A DNA stretch of 32,259 bases from JAVMKJ01 sp031732875 (GTDB lineage: Bacteria; Pseudomonadota; Gammaproteobacteria; Competibacterales; Competibacteraceae), in contig JAVMKL010000103.1 of NCBI GenBank assembly GCA_031732875.1, positions 1 to 32,259 on the forward strand, given 5' to 3'. The notes under the pieces were generated by a model. The model was not told where the DNA came from and ran no database searches. It worked only from the letters and a program-made list of their open reading frames with translations. This document shows positions 25,466-32,259 of the stretch, piece by piece; within the stretch, counting starts at the first letter, position 1; each line of letters begins with the position of its first letter. The position numbers were made by a program, and so were the translations under genes.

Positions 25466-25909
25466 ATGTCCCAAAAGACCGATGTAGCTACAACAAGCGA
25501 AGAAAATACACAACTACGAAAAAATCACCTACAAGAACCAAACAATTTACCTCCCTCTACTGGCAAGCATAATGATTTGCAAAAGCCAGCATCCCATGAA
25601 TTACCATCCACGCAGCAGGCATCATCGCATGATGAAGACTCCAATACGGGCGAATTGGATTTGCTGGATATCCTAATCAAACAAGAAGAACATAGACAAC
25701 AACTTCAACTTCTACAAGACTTGATGCTGCATCCTGCACTCATCAAGCTAAAACATGAACCCATACCCACCTCTTCAACGCCTGAGGAAATCACTCAGCG
25801 CAAAAAGGAAATACAGTATCGAATTGATATACTTCAAACATTATTAACCGTAACCAAAGAAGAACTGAAATTGTTAAGTCGGGCCATCTCGGAAAAACCT
25901 GGGAAATGA
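25466..25909 (+). CDS. Hypothetical polar coiled-coil protein
   Basis: This 147-residue protein is not recognised. The N-terminal half (1-70) is Ser/Thr/Asn/Gln/His-rich and probably disordered. The C-terminal half has heptad-like Leu/Ile/Gln patterns (LDLLDILIKQEEHRQQLQLL; EITQRKKEIQYRIDILQTLL) suggesting a helical hairpin. It has no signal peptide or membrane segment. A GAGAG ribosome binding site and a plausible promoter precede the start, which supports a real gene. Codon use is AT-rich, unlike the nuo and liv genes. It converges with the propeller-like gene, the two stops being only a few bases apart. Confidence 0.5.
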   Translation: MSQKTDVATTSEENTQLRKNHLQEPNNLPPSTGKHNDLQKPASHELPSTQQASSHDEDSNTGELDLLDILIKQEEHRQQLQLLQDLMLHPALIKLKHEPIPTSSTPEEITQRKKEIQYRIDILQTLLTVTKEELKLLSRAISEKPGK

Positions 25910-25916
25910 TGCAGAA

Positions 25917-27437
25917 TTAACCGCACCTTTCAGTGATCGTTGGTGAACCAAGCCATACCTCAAGACCGCCTCTGGGATTATCGACATATTTCCATCCCCC
26001 ATTATTTCGCACTGCTACTTTTGGGGCAAATACGTTAGCGGTTCCAACAAACAAACCATAAGGTGTGGAAACCATATTTCTGACGCCCCAGTTATAAGGA
26101 TTACCAAACCCAGTTCTACTTAATGGTAACCAATTTTCACCATCCCAGCTTCGCCATAAGTCAAACCCTCCTTGAGATTCAACGAGTTTTCCTACACTAA
26201 TTTGATCGATAAATTGGCGTATCCGTGGGGATGCTTTTTCAAAGGAAACCCAGCTCAAATTCACGCTCCAGTCATAAGTACCTAAGTAGAGCCAGCCATC
26301 ATGGGATTGTATGCACCAGAAATATCCATTAAAAAAATTTCCAAATCCTGGTGAAAAGCCGCTCAGAGTATTTTTATATCCTTGAGGTGTAACTCTTGGA
26401 TCACCCACGATTAAATCCCACGTATCGTCCGGAAGAACGCGAATTAATTCTGCAGCATCAGGACCAATATTATTAATGCGGTCGTGTCCTCCTCCCTGGA
26501 TGCCAGATCCAATATACAAGGCATTCTTGAACACGTGCATGGAAGCGACAGCCTGATTCAATGGCCCACGAAATGCGCCCTGATCAATCACCTTGGTCCA
26601 TTGGTAGGGTGGCTCTCCCACGCAGGGACTTCGCCACACCTGATAGCCAGTCAGATTAAATGTACCTGCATACAACTGATCATTAAATATGGCAAGGGTG
26701 AATATTCCCTGATTTCCAGGATCACCGAATCCAGGCAAGTTGGTTTCGCGCCACTGCCCACCGACCGGATTAGCACTTTCGTAGATAATCGGCAAACCAG
26801 AGGTGTTCTGCTGTCCTCCATCACTACCCTTGCGCGCTGTTGGGGAGAAAAACAACCGTTCCTGGAACGCCGCCAACGTCCGGGTAGTCTGGATGGGCAA
26901 GCCGAGGATGCCGTAATCGGTAGCGGGCGCGAACCTTTCCCCATCCGTCGATCGGAGCAGCATTCCCCCTAGGGCCCGGCCAGGCGCCCAATTAGACACG
27001 TAAAGCGCAGGTTCCGGATCGGAACAGCCCTGAAATACCGTCATGGAACGGTAACCTATCTCGCGAGTGACTGGCTTACCATCGACGCCCTCGATCAACG
27101 GAGCCCGCAGTACCTGCTGCCACATGTTGGTTATCGGTTCGTAACTCCAAATCTGAGCACGGCGATCAATCTGGTAAAGCCCCTCAAGAGTATCTGGACA
27201 TTCGACCGGCCAGATCGACATCTCAAGTTGAGCGAAAGCGCTTTGCAACTTCAGCATGCACATGTTGGACCGTGTGGTTCCCAAGTACAGCTTTTCCTTG
27301 AACCAAGCCATGCTGTGGGGATAACTGTTATGGCCATCGCCCAAACCGTTCGGGCAAATCTTGCGGAAATTTTCCATACGCAACCCCGGTTTGGGTGCTG
27401 GATCGAATGGCTTGGTAATCGCAGTGTGAGGGCTCAT
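25917..27437 (-). CDS. Propeller-like repeat protein coupled to an esterase gene
   Basis: This 506-residue protein has no signal peptide and no recognised named family. It is built of repeated short beta segments: FKEKLYLGTTRS, FQERLFFSPTAR, FNDQLYAGTFNLTGYQVWRS, FKNALYIGSGIQGG, HDGWLYLGTYD and TPYGLFVGTANVF. These alternate with W/R-S-x-DG type turns (LLRSTDGERFAP; LWRSWDGENWLP), the pattern of Kelch/BNR-like beta-propellers. Many such proteins bind ligands or partners; no catalytic motif is evident. The ATG shares one base with the TGA of the upstream esterase (TGATG), so translation is coupled and the two products probably act together. GC content is below that of the core genes. Confidence 0.7.
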   Translation of the reverse strand: MSPHTAITKPFDPAPKPGLRMENFRKICPNGLGDGHNSYPHSMAWFKEKLYLGTTRSNMCMLKLQSAFAQLEMSIWPVECPDTLEGLYQIDRRAQIWSYEPITNMWQQVLRAPLIEGVDGKPVTREIGYRSMTVFQGCSDPEPALYVSNWAPGRALGGMLLRSTDGERFAPATDYGILGLPIQTTRTLAAFQERLFFSPTARKGSDGGQQNTSGLPIIYESANPVGGQWRETNLPGFGDPGNQGIFTLAIFNDQLYAGTFNLTGYQVWRSPCVGEPPYQWTKVIDQGAFRGPLNQAVASMHVFKNALYIGSGIQGGGHDRINNIGPDAAELIRVLPDDTWDLIVGDPRVTPQGYKNTLSGFSPGFGNFFNGYFWCIQSHDGWLYLGTYDWSVNLSWVSFEKASPRIRQFIDQISVGKLVESQGGFDLWRSWDGENWLPLSRTGFGNPYNWGVRNMVSTPYGLFVGTANVFAPKVAVRNNGGWKYVDNPRGGLEVWLGSPTITERCG

Positions 27438-28525
27438 CAGCTGGTAGCATGCATCCCGCTGTTGTCAGTGTTTTGTTGATGCTCATATTGCAATATGCGG
27501 TCGCGGAAGAAAAGCCATATAGTCTCGCTGGCATCGATGGCATGGCTGGTTTTCCCCACTATCCGAGCCAAAACAGGGGGGGGCTGGACCATGCCCGGCC
27601 ATGTATGCCCTCCCCCCTCGATTGCCACCAACTTCAAGGCGGCCCCTTTTTTGCGGCAAGGATAATCCAATATCTTAACGACAGTGCCATCCCCATAAGG
27701 ATCTTCCAGTACCGCTTCGACTTTGGATGCCGACCAACATCCGTTGCACCGTTGCCAAAAAGCCAGAGTCTCCGGTACTGAAACCACCTCTCCTCCCGCG
27801 CCGCGCCGTTGTCCCATCGGTATAGTTCCACCCTGCCAAGGCATTAATTTATCTTCAGTACCATTAATCATCAGCAAGGCAACGGGTGCGGACGGCTCGC
27901 ATTGTAATTTCAGTGGGACCGGCATGGAAGCGATAACGGTCGCGAATGCGGCGAACCGATTAGGCATCTCACAGGCAAGCCGAAAGGTAAACATACCCCC
28001 GGAAGAAGCGCCGGTTGCATAAATCCGCCTCTCATCAATATTTCTGGTTCGAACCAAGTGGTCAACCAGATGCTTAACGAATAACAGATCGTTCCCACTT
28101 TTTGAGGTGGTCGATTCCCGACCATCATTCCAGTATCCACAGGCATTGGGATAGACAACAGCGAAATTTTCCCTGTCAGCGATTGCATTAAAGTTCGTCA
28201 TATCAGAAAATTTCTGAGCATTTCCTTGCCCTCCATGAAATGCCATAACCAGAGGTATTTTCTGGTTTGGTAATCGAGATGGTAAATGTAAATAGTAATT
28301 TCGTTTTCGCTTTCCCATGGGTAAATATCCGATAAATCCATGAGGATCACTTTCATGAGAATATTCACCTACTTGACGCTTTTTCCACCAATATCGAATA
28401 TGAAAAATAAAAAAAATACATAACAACGCAAGCAGAATATATCGTGAATGGGAAAATAAATTATAAGATAATAATGCAAATAGAAATACGGCAAGTATTA
28501 ATAATACTGCTTCTGAGAGTTTCAT
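27437..28525 (-). CDS. Membrane-anchored PHB-depolymerase-family esterase
   Basis: This 362-residue alpha/beta hydrolase belongs to the LpqC/PHB depolymerase esterase family. Two hydrophobic segments at about residues 5-20 and 27-44, followed by WWKKR, anchor it in the inner membrane. The catalytic triad is visible: nucleophile S174 in the GASSG elbow (YATGASSGGMFT), D225 in MINGTEDKLMPWQGG, and H307 in EGGGHTWPG. The oxyanion-side motif is PLVMAFHGGQGNAQ. A perfect GAGGTGAT Shine-Dalgarno precedes the ATG. Substrates in this family include short polyhydroxyalkanoates, feruloyl esters and other esters, and cannot be told here. It is the first gene of a coupled pair with the propeller-like protein. 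Confidence 0.85.
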   Translation of the reverse strand: MKLSEAVLLILAVFLFALLSYNLFSHSRYILLALLCIFFIFHIRYWWKKRQVGEYSHESDPHGFIGYLPMGKRKRNYYLHLPSRLPNQKIPLVMAFHGGQGNAQKFSDMTNFNAIADRENFAVVYPNACGYWNDGRESTTSKSGNDLLFVKHLVDHLVRTRNIDERRIYATGASSGGMFTFRLACEMPNRFAAFATVIASMPVPLKLQCEPSAPVALLMINGTEDKLMPWQGGTIPMGQRRGAGGEVVSVPETLAFWQRCNGCWSASKVEAVLEDPYGDGTVVKILDYPCRKKGAALKLVAIEGGGHTWPGMVQPPPVLARIVGKTSHAIDASETIWLFFRDRILQYEHQQNTDNSGMHATS

Positions 28526-28674
28526 ATAGTAATCACCTCATGATTACATAGGAGTTCGTACAATTAGCTGAATTTTATCAAATTGAAGCGACTCATTAAG
28601 CTCTCTCGGCCAACCCTCTTATGGTCTTTGATAACTTATTGTATAACAATTAAATTTTCACGCTCCCTACAATG

Positions 28675-28800
28675 TTACTTAAAAGAGTCATTCCATGGGG
28701 GGAACCCGATCTCATCAACGCGAAAGACCACATTGACGCTATCCTGACCAATTTCAACGCGTTTGACCAGCGTACGGATCAACTCCCCAGAGCAACCGCG
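28675..28800 (-). pseudogene. C-terminal fragment of a large serine recombinase/resolvase
   Basis: The minus strand encodes GELIRTLVKRVEIGQDSVNV then VFRVDEIGFPP and a stop (28675-28677). This resembles the terminal segment of serine site-specific recombinases (IIR.LVKRVEI....V.IVFRV). About 40 codons remain; upstream the sequence passes straight into the ISAs1-like remnant, so the recombinase gene appears to have been truncated there. Most of the protein, including the catalytic resolvase domain, is absent. Confidence 0.6.
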
Positions 28801-28848
28801 CTATGTGGGGGGTTGACAGGAAGCGGCTCACTCAGGTAACGGGATGGG

Positions 28849-29713
28849 GTGATCGGATGGAAAGAACTTATGCGGCCCCAACTGACCGACCCGCGCCCGT
28901 ATTTCGCCAACCTGCCCGATTCCCGCCGCGAGACCCGCAACAAGTTGCACCCACTGCAGGATATTTTGGTGATTGTGCTGTGTGCGGTGCCGAGCGGCAT
29001 GGAAGATTGGGTCAGGATGGAAGCGTTTGCGGAAGAAAAAGAAGCCTGGTTACGGGGATTTCTGTTGCCCAACGGGATTTCCTCGCACGATGCCTCGAGC
29101 GACGTGCTGGGGCGGATCGATCCGGTGGCCTCCCGGGCGGCCTTCACCGCCTAGGCGATGGCGGCCGCCGGGCTTGGTCGACGAGCAGGTGGGGGTGGAT
29201 GGCAAAGCCGTGCGCGGGAGTCGGGGCGGTATGAACCCGGCCATGCATCGGGTCAGTGCGTTGGCCGAACGGGCGCGCTGGGTATTGGCGCAGCAAGCGG
29301 TCGCCGAGAAGTCCAACGAGATCACTACCATTCCAGACCTCCTGGCACTGCTCGACCTGCAGGGGGCCGTAGGGTCCGCCGATGCGATGGGTTGCCAGAA
29401 AACCATCGCGCGAACGATTGTCGAGGGTGGGGCTGACTCTGTGTTGGCGCTTGAGGATTTCCTCAGTTCGCTCACGGATCAAGAACGGTTCGCGGCGACC
29501 GTGCGCGGTCACGGGGGCATCGAAAACCAACCACACGGGGTTTTGGAGGTACAGTTTGGTGAAGATGCCTGTCGAACGCGCAACGATCACTCGGCCGAGA
29601 ACCTGGCCTTGATTCGCCGCATCGCCCTGAATGTGCCGCGTCATAACGGCCCCCCGTGCGATAGCATCCGTCGCCGGAAACTCCGGGCTGCGCTCGATGA
29701 TGACCATCGGTAG
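28849..29713 (+). pseudogene. Decayed ISAs1-family transposase
   Basis: Strong ISAs1 features are present: FANLPDSRRETRNKLHPLQD, ILVIVLCAVPSGMEDWVRME, LLPNGISSHDASSDVLGRID, then VGVDGKAVRGSRGG, KSNEITTIPDLLALLDLQGA, SADAMGCQKTIARTIV, and RGHGGIENQPHGVLEVQFGE DACRTRNDHSAENLALIRR. There is a nonsense codon at 29152-29154 (TAG where the family has Trp), a one-base frameshift within the next about 20 bases, and an internal deletion near 29455-29465. That deletion joins VLALED directly to FLSSLTDQERFA and removes roughly 100 codons. The transposase cannot be active. Clean terminal repeats were not found. Confidence 0.85.
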
Positions 29714-30070
29714 CGCCTCCTCTTGGGCACCCCAACCCCAGCTAACCCATAGCGTGATTGCCCTGCAATCCGGGGTACGAAAGGGCCGGACAGGATCGGG
29801 TTAGGCGTCGAAGTCAACACTTACAAACGTTCAAACGATCTCTCGTCCGTGGCCTCCCGTCCGGTTGGACAACCCAGCGCAACGGCTTTCATGATCGGGG
29901 GCGAGCGGGATACCGCTCATGACTGGTTAGGCGGACAATGTATTTGGGCAGCGGCATGGTCAGGTTCCTCGTTCAGGGTTCTCTACAGCCAAACCGATCC
30001 GCTCCATGAAGTCAAATAAGCTCGGGCGAAGCACTATCTCAAGGCAGCCTCGTCCAAACCGGTCAACACT
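29714..30070. other. Intergenic stretch with IS debris
   Basis: No intact gene is seen. Apart from a short IS630-like fragment at 29913-29957 the stretch carries nothing I recognise. It separates the ISAs1 remnant from the stop of the M15-type peptidase. No clear intrinsic terminator for the peptidase gene is visible. Confidence 0.45.
29913..29957 (-). pseudogene. IS630-family transposase N-terminal remnant
   Basis: From the ATG complementary to 29955-29957, the minus strand reads MPLPKYIVRLTSHER, matching the usual start of IS630-family transposases (KYIVRLT..ER). It is preceded by GAGGAA as a ribosome binding site. After about 15 codons homology ends and a stop follows soon. The call rests on a short match. 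Confidence 0.4.
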
Positions 30071-31159
30071 CTAAGGAACCTTGGTCCATTTGACCCAGTT
30101 CGTGTCGGCGGCTTCGAAATCAGCTTTCAATGCTTTCTGCATGTCGCCAATTTGCTTCTGCGTGATGTCTGCCTCCTTGAAGACTTTCTTGGACTTCGCG
30201 GCGGCTTCCTTGGCGGTGAGTGCGGCCGCCAGATTGGCTTTGGTTACCGTGGCCGTTCCCGCCCAGATCTGTTTCGCCGTTCCGACCGGGTAAAGCGCTC
30301 CACCGAGGCCAAAGTCGCACTTGTACCCCTTGTCCCACTTCATTTTTCCCGCAGTATTCAACAGCTTGACCAGAGAGTTGATATTACTGAAGGTCGACTG
30401 ATCGTAAAGCTGTAAGTGGACCCGTTCGAAATTCAGCCGGAACAGTGGAAGCGTCTTGGCGATCGCATCCCTAGCGTCCCATAAGGCGTTGGCCTTGGCG
30501 GCGCTGGCGGCTTCGAGCGCATTCAGCCAGTCGGCGTCTGGTTTACTAATGGTTCCATCACCCTGAATCCAGCGAAAGCCTTTGAAACCGATATCGGCGG
30601 CGCGTCCGAAGTTGTGGTTGCTCTCCCCCGGACCCGCCTTGGTGTTGACTTCAGCCGCCTGCTGGGCAAAGGTTCGGCGGCGACCGGTGGGGGTGAGTTT
30701 CAACACGATCTTGTGATTGGCGTACATCGCGTCGACCAGTTTGGCCAGCAGCGTTTTGAAGCTGGCCTCGAATTCAGCGTCGTTACGAATGGCGTTGGCG
30801 CTGGTCTGGGCATCGGCCTGCGCGCCCTCCAGATAGACGGTCTTGGTATTGGGAACGATCCGCAGTTCTTTGTGGGTCGCGGGCAAGGCGGCGGACAGGG
30901 CGGCGATCGTGGCACCACCCGCGTCCACCACGCCGAGTTTCTCCTTGCCTTTCTGACCCGCCTGGATCGTTTTGGCATTATCGTTCTGAAAAGAGGTAAT
31001 GGCGTTTTTGGTGACGCCGCCGTAGGCGCCGTCGTAGTGACCCCCGAGATAGGGCGAGCCCTTGGCGTTCTTGACGATGCGCAACATCGCCTGCACCAGG
31101 GCGACGTCATGGGTTTTATTGACGGCGCCTTCTCCAACGCTACCCGTAATAACCGGCAT
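30071..31159 (-). CDS. M15-type peptidoglycan peptidase with N-terminal binding domain
   Basis: This 362-residue protein has an N-terminal peptidoglycan-binding-like region (about 15-65: ALVQAMLRIVKNAKGSPYLG; GHYDGAYGGVTKNAITSFQN). A D-Ala-D-Ala carboxypeptidase / L-Ala-D-Glu endopeptidase (M15/VanY-like) domain follows. The zinc motif is PGESNHNFGRAADIGF with H182 and D189, and the third ligand is H248 in NFERVHLQLYD; GRRRTFAQQAAE (about 159-170) is the usual preceding segment. The remaining about 110 residues are Lys/Ala-rich. There is no signal peptide, which is typical of phage endolysins and of type VI secreted effectors. The start has AGGAGAG 5 bases upstream. It lies 11 bases after an exported-protein gene, so the two are probably one operon. 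Confidence 0.8.
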   Translation of the reverse strand: MPVITGSVGEGAVNKTHDVALVQAMLRIVKNAKGSPYLGGHYDGAYGGVTKNAITSFQNDNAKTIQAGQKGKEKLGVVDAGGATIAALSAALPATHKELRIVPNTKTVYLEGAQADAQTSANAIRNDAEFEASFKTLLAKLVDAMYANHKIVLKLTPTGRRRTFAQQAAEVNTKAGPGESNHNFGRAADIGFKGFRWIQGDGTISKPDADWLNALEAASAAKANALWDARDAIAKTLPLFRLNFERVHLQLYDQSTFSNINSLVKLLNTAGKMKWDKGYKCDFGLGGALYPVGTAKQIWAGTATVTKANLAAALTAKEAAAKSKKVFKEADITQKQIGDMQKALKADFEAADTNWVKWTKVP

Positions 31160-31170
31160 CTTGATCTCTC

Positions 31171-32070
31171 CTATTTCGCCGGCCCAACAGGCCGGAATTT
31201 CGCCATGCGGCGGGCGGGCCGCGCCTCGCACGAGCGCGCCATCTCCGCCTCGACAGTCTGCTTGCGGACCGCCACCAGGGCCAGCACAAATTTCGACGCT
31301 GCTCCCCCAAACCGGTTGGCCGGGAGCACCCAATACTCATTGAGGCAGGAACTCGTGGCCGCCCGTCGCGCCATCTTCACGCTGGAAAACTCACCGGCCG
31401 TGACCGCCGGGAGTATCGCCAGCGGCTGGATCACCAATTTCTGTTTATTATCGTCCCAGACCAGGCGGCGCGCGATCAGGGTATCGGCTTCGGCACCCCC
31501 AGGGCGAAAACCTTGCAGGTAGATGATTTCGTCGGTTCGGCCTTTCCCGGACGGAACCACTTCCGCCACCGACCACGCCGGGCCAGCCCCCTCAGCGGCG
31601 GACCAGACCCGTTCGAGCTTCCCGCCATCGGCGACAAACAGGTCATGGCGCCGCTTGACGTGCTCGAATCCGGCGGCCTGGTGGACGAGGAGGCCGTTGC
31701 GGGCGGGGGTAAGCCTGACCGACTGGAGGGCGGTGGTAACGGCGCCCTCTTCGCTGCCGGCCGTCCAGGCCTCGACAGGAGTGAGTTCGGCGAGACCGTT
31801 GTTTCCCTCTTCCCGAGTGAGGGCGGCTTCGGAAGCGGCGAAGTCGAGCGCGGCGGAATCAAGCAGCTTCTCATTGAAAAGCAGTTGGATCACCGGAGCG
31901 CAGCGACCTTCCACACAAGATCCCGGCGCCAAACCGTAAGTTACGCCGCCAACACCGGCGCTAAACCGCGCAACGGCCGGAACCAGCTCCGGCTCCGGTT
32001 GTTGCGGCGCGCAGTCCCCGGCCACGCACAACGCGGCCAACAGGACGAAGAGGTAGATCCGCAGCGGCAT
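31171..32070 (-). CDS. Exported protein of unknown function, partner of the M15-type peptidase
   Basis: This 299-residue protein has an N-terminal signal sequence (MPLRIYLFVLLAALCVAGDC). The Cys at position 20 could be lipidated, but Asp at -1 makes the lipobox (VAGD-C) atypical, so a plain periplasmic protein is equally likely. The mature part has Cys pairs (CVEGRC) and no family that I recognise. It is directly upstream of the signal-less peptidoglycan peptidase, an arrangement known for effector/immunity pairs, where a periplasmic protein protects the producer. That role is inference. No strong Shine-Dalgarno is seen before the ATG, which begins 111 bases after the parE stop. Confidence 0.7.
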   Translation of the reverse strand: MPLRIYLFVLLAALCVAGDCAPQQPEPELVPAVARFSAGVGGVTYGLAPGSCVEGRCAPVIQLLFNEKLLDSAALDFAASEAALTREEGNNGLAELTPVEAWTAGSEEGAVTTALQSVRLTPARNGLLVHQAAGFEHVKRRHDLFVADGGKLERVWSAAEGAGPAWSVAEVVPSGKGRTDEIIYLQGFRPGGAEADTLIARRLVWDDNKQKLVIQPLAILPAVTAGEFSSVKMARRAATSSCLNEYWVLPANRFGGAASKFVLALVAVRKQTVEAEMARSCEARPARRMAKFRPVGPAK

Positions 32071-32181
32071 GGGCTTGGGTGAGTGTCAGGGATTTCGGTT
32101 TCGATGGCCCCTTGTTCCATGAAATTTAGATGCCGCATCCGGGTCAGACAAGACGCAGTGCGACAAAGCCGCTTGCTTTTC

Positions 32182-32259
32182 TCACACCTCCGCCAGATTG
32201 CCCCTTTCCTCCAGCCAGTTCTTGCGATCCCCGGCGCGTTTTTTCGCCAGCAGCATGTC
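32182..32259 (-). CDS. parE: DNA topoisomerase IV subunit B (ParE), C-terminal end only
   Basis: The last 25 codons and the stop are visible on the minus strand: DMLLAKKRAGDRKNWLEERG then NLAEV, the conserved tail of proteobacterial ParE, the ATPase subunit of the decatenating topoisomerase. The gene continues beyond the right edge, so it is unknown whether this copy is complete. A second, clearly truncated copy of the same tail lies at 538-654 in the same orientation. The downstream genes here (exported protein, M15-type peptidase) differ from those next to the left copy (Cache protein). Confidence 0.8.
   Translation of the reverse strand, partial: DMLLAKKRAGDRKNWLEERGNLAEV

Noticed and set aside
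30614..31522. 302-codon plus-strand frame opposite the M15-type peptidase
   Set aside because: Spans two opposite-strand genes with no recognisable domain, while the minus strand has zinc-ligand motifs and good ribosome binding sites.

Overview
The window reads as chromosomal DNA of a GC-rich Gram-negative proteobacterium, most likely a gammaproteobacterium. It carries a ParE C-terminus, TtcA, a 289-residue PrkB-type phosphoribulokinase, a proteobacterial-type complex I cluster followed by DUF2818, and a phasin-like protein. The phasin-like gene points to polyhydroxyalkanoate storage, as in the Competibacter/Plasticicumulans type of lineage. That placement is inference from gene content, since no rRNA or tRNA gene is visible.

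Layout from left to right. Positions 1-415 hold the 5' part of a secreted single-Cache protein (minus strand). Next is a 38-codon remnant of the 3' end of parE (538-654), a large GC-rich palindrome, and a methyltransferase-TPR protein (1017-2765). A scar follows, made of an IS630 transposase 3' remnant and a truncated Uma2-like 5' end. Then comes a branched-chain amino acid ABC transporter operon, livK-livH-livM-livG (7156 to 3279, minus), with no livF in the expected place. Housekeeping genes follow: ttcA (minus), a YdcH/DUF465 small protein (plus), a phasin-helix-hairpin-helix fusion (minus), a large DUF349 protein and an EamA-type exporter (plus), and prk (minus). The largest block is nuoGHIJKLMN plus DUF2818 (24798 to 14513, minus), which lacks nuoA-F upstream of nuoG.

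The right-hand 7.4 kb is accessory. An AT-rich stretch (about 25030-28680) has a hypothetical plus-strand gene and a minus-strand pair: a membrane-anchored PHB-depolymerase-family esterase translationally coupled to a 506-residue WxSxDG-type repeat (propeller-like) protein. Beyond it are a serine-recombinase C-terminal fragment, a decayed ISAs1-family transposase, and a tiny IS630 N-terminal remnant. Next come an M15-type peptidoglycan peptidase without a signal peptide and, 11 bp upstream of it, an exported partner protein. The window ends inside the 3' end of a second parE copy (32182-32259).

The main structural observation is that about 95% identical parE 3' ends lie in direct orientation at both ends of a 31.6 kb segment. 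Relics of mobile elements lie just inside both ends, and two operons (liv, nuo) look incomplete at their outer edges. This suggests a history of rearrangement. The most system-like accessory candidates are the coupled esterase/propeller pair and the M15 peptidase/exported-protein pair. Neither can be assigned a proven function from sequence alone.
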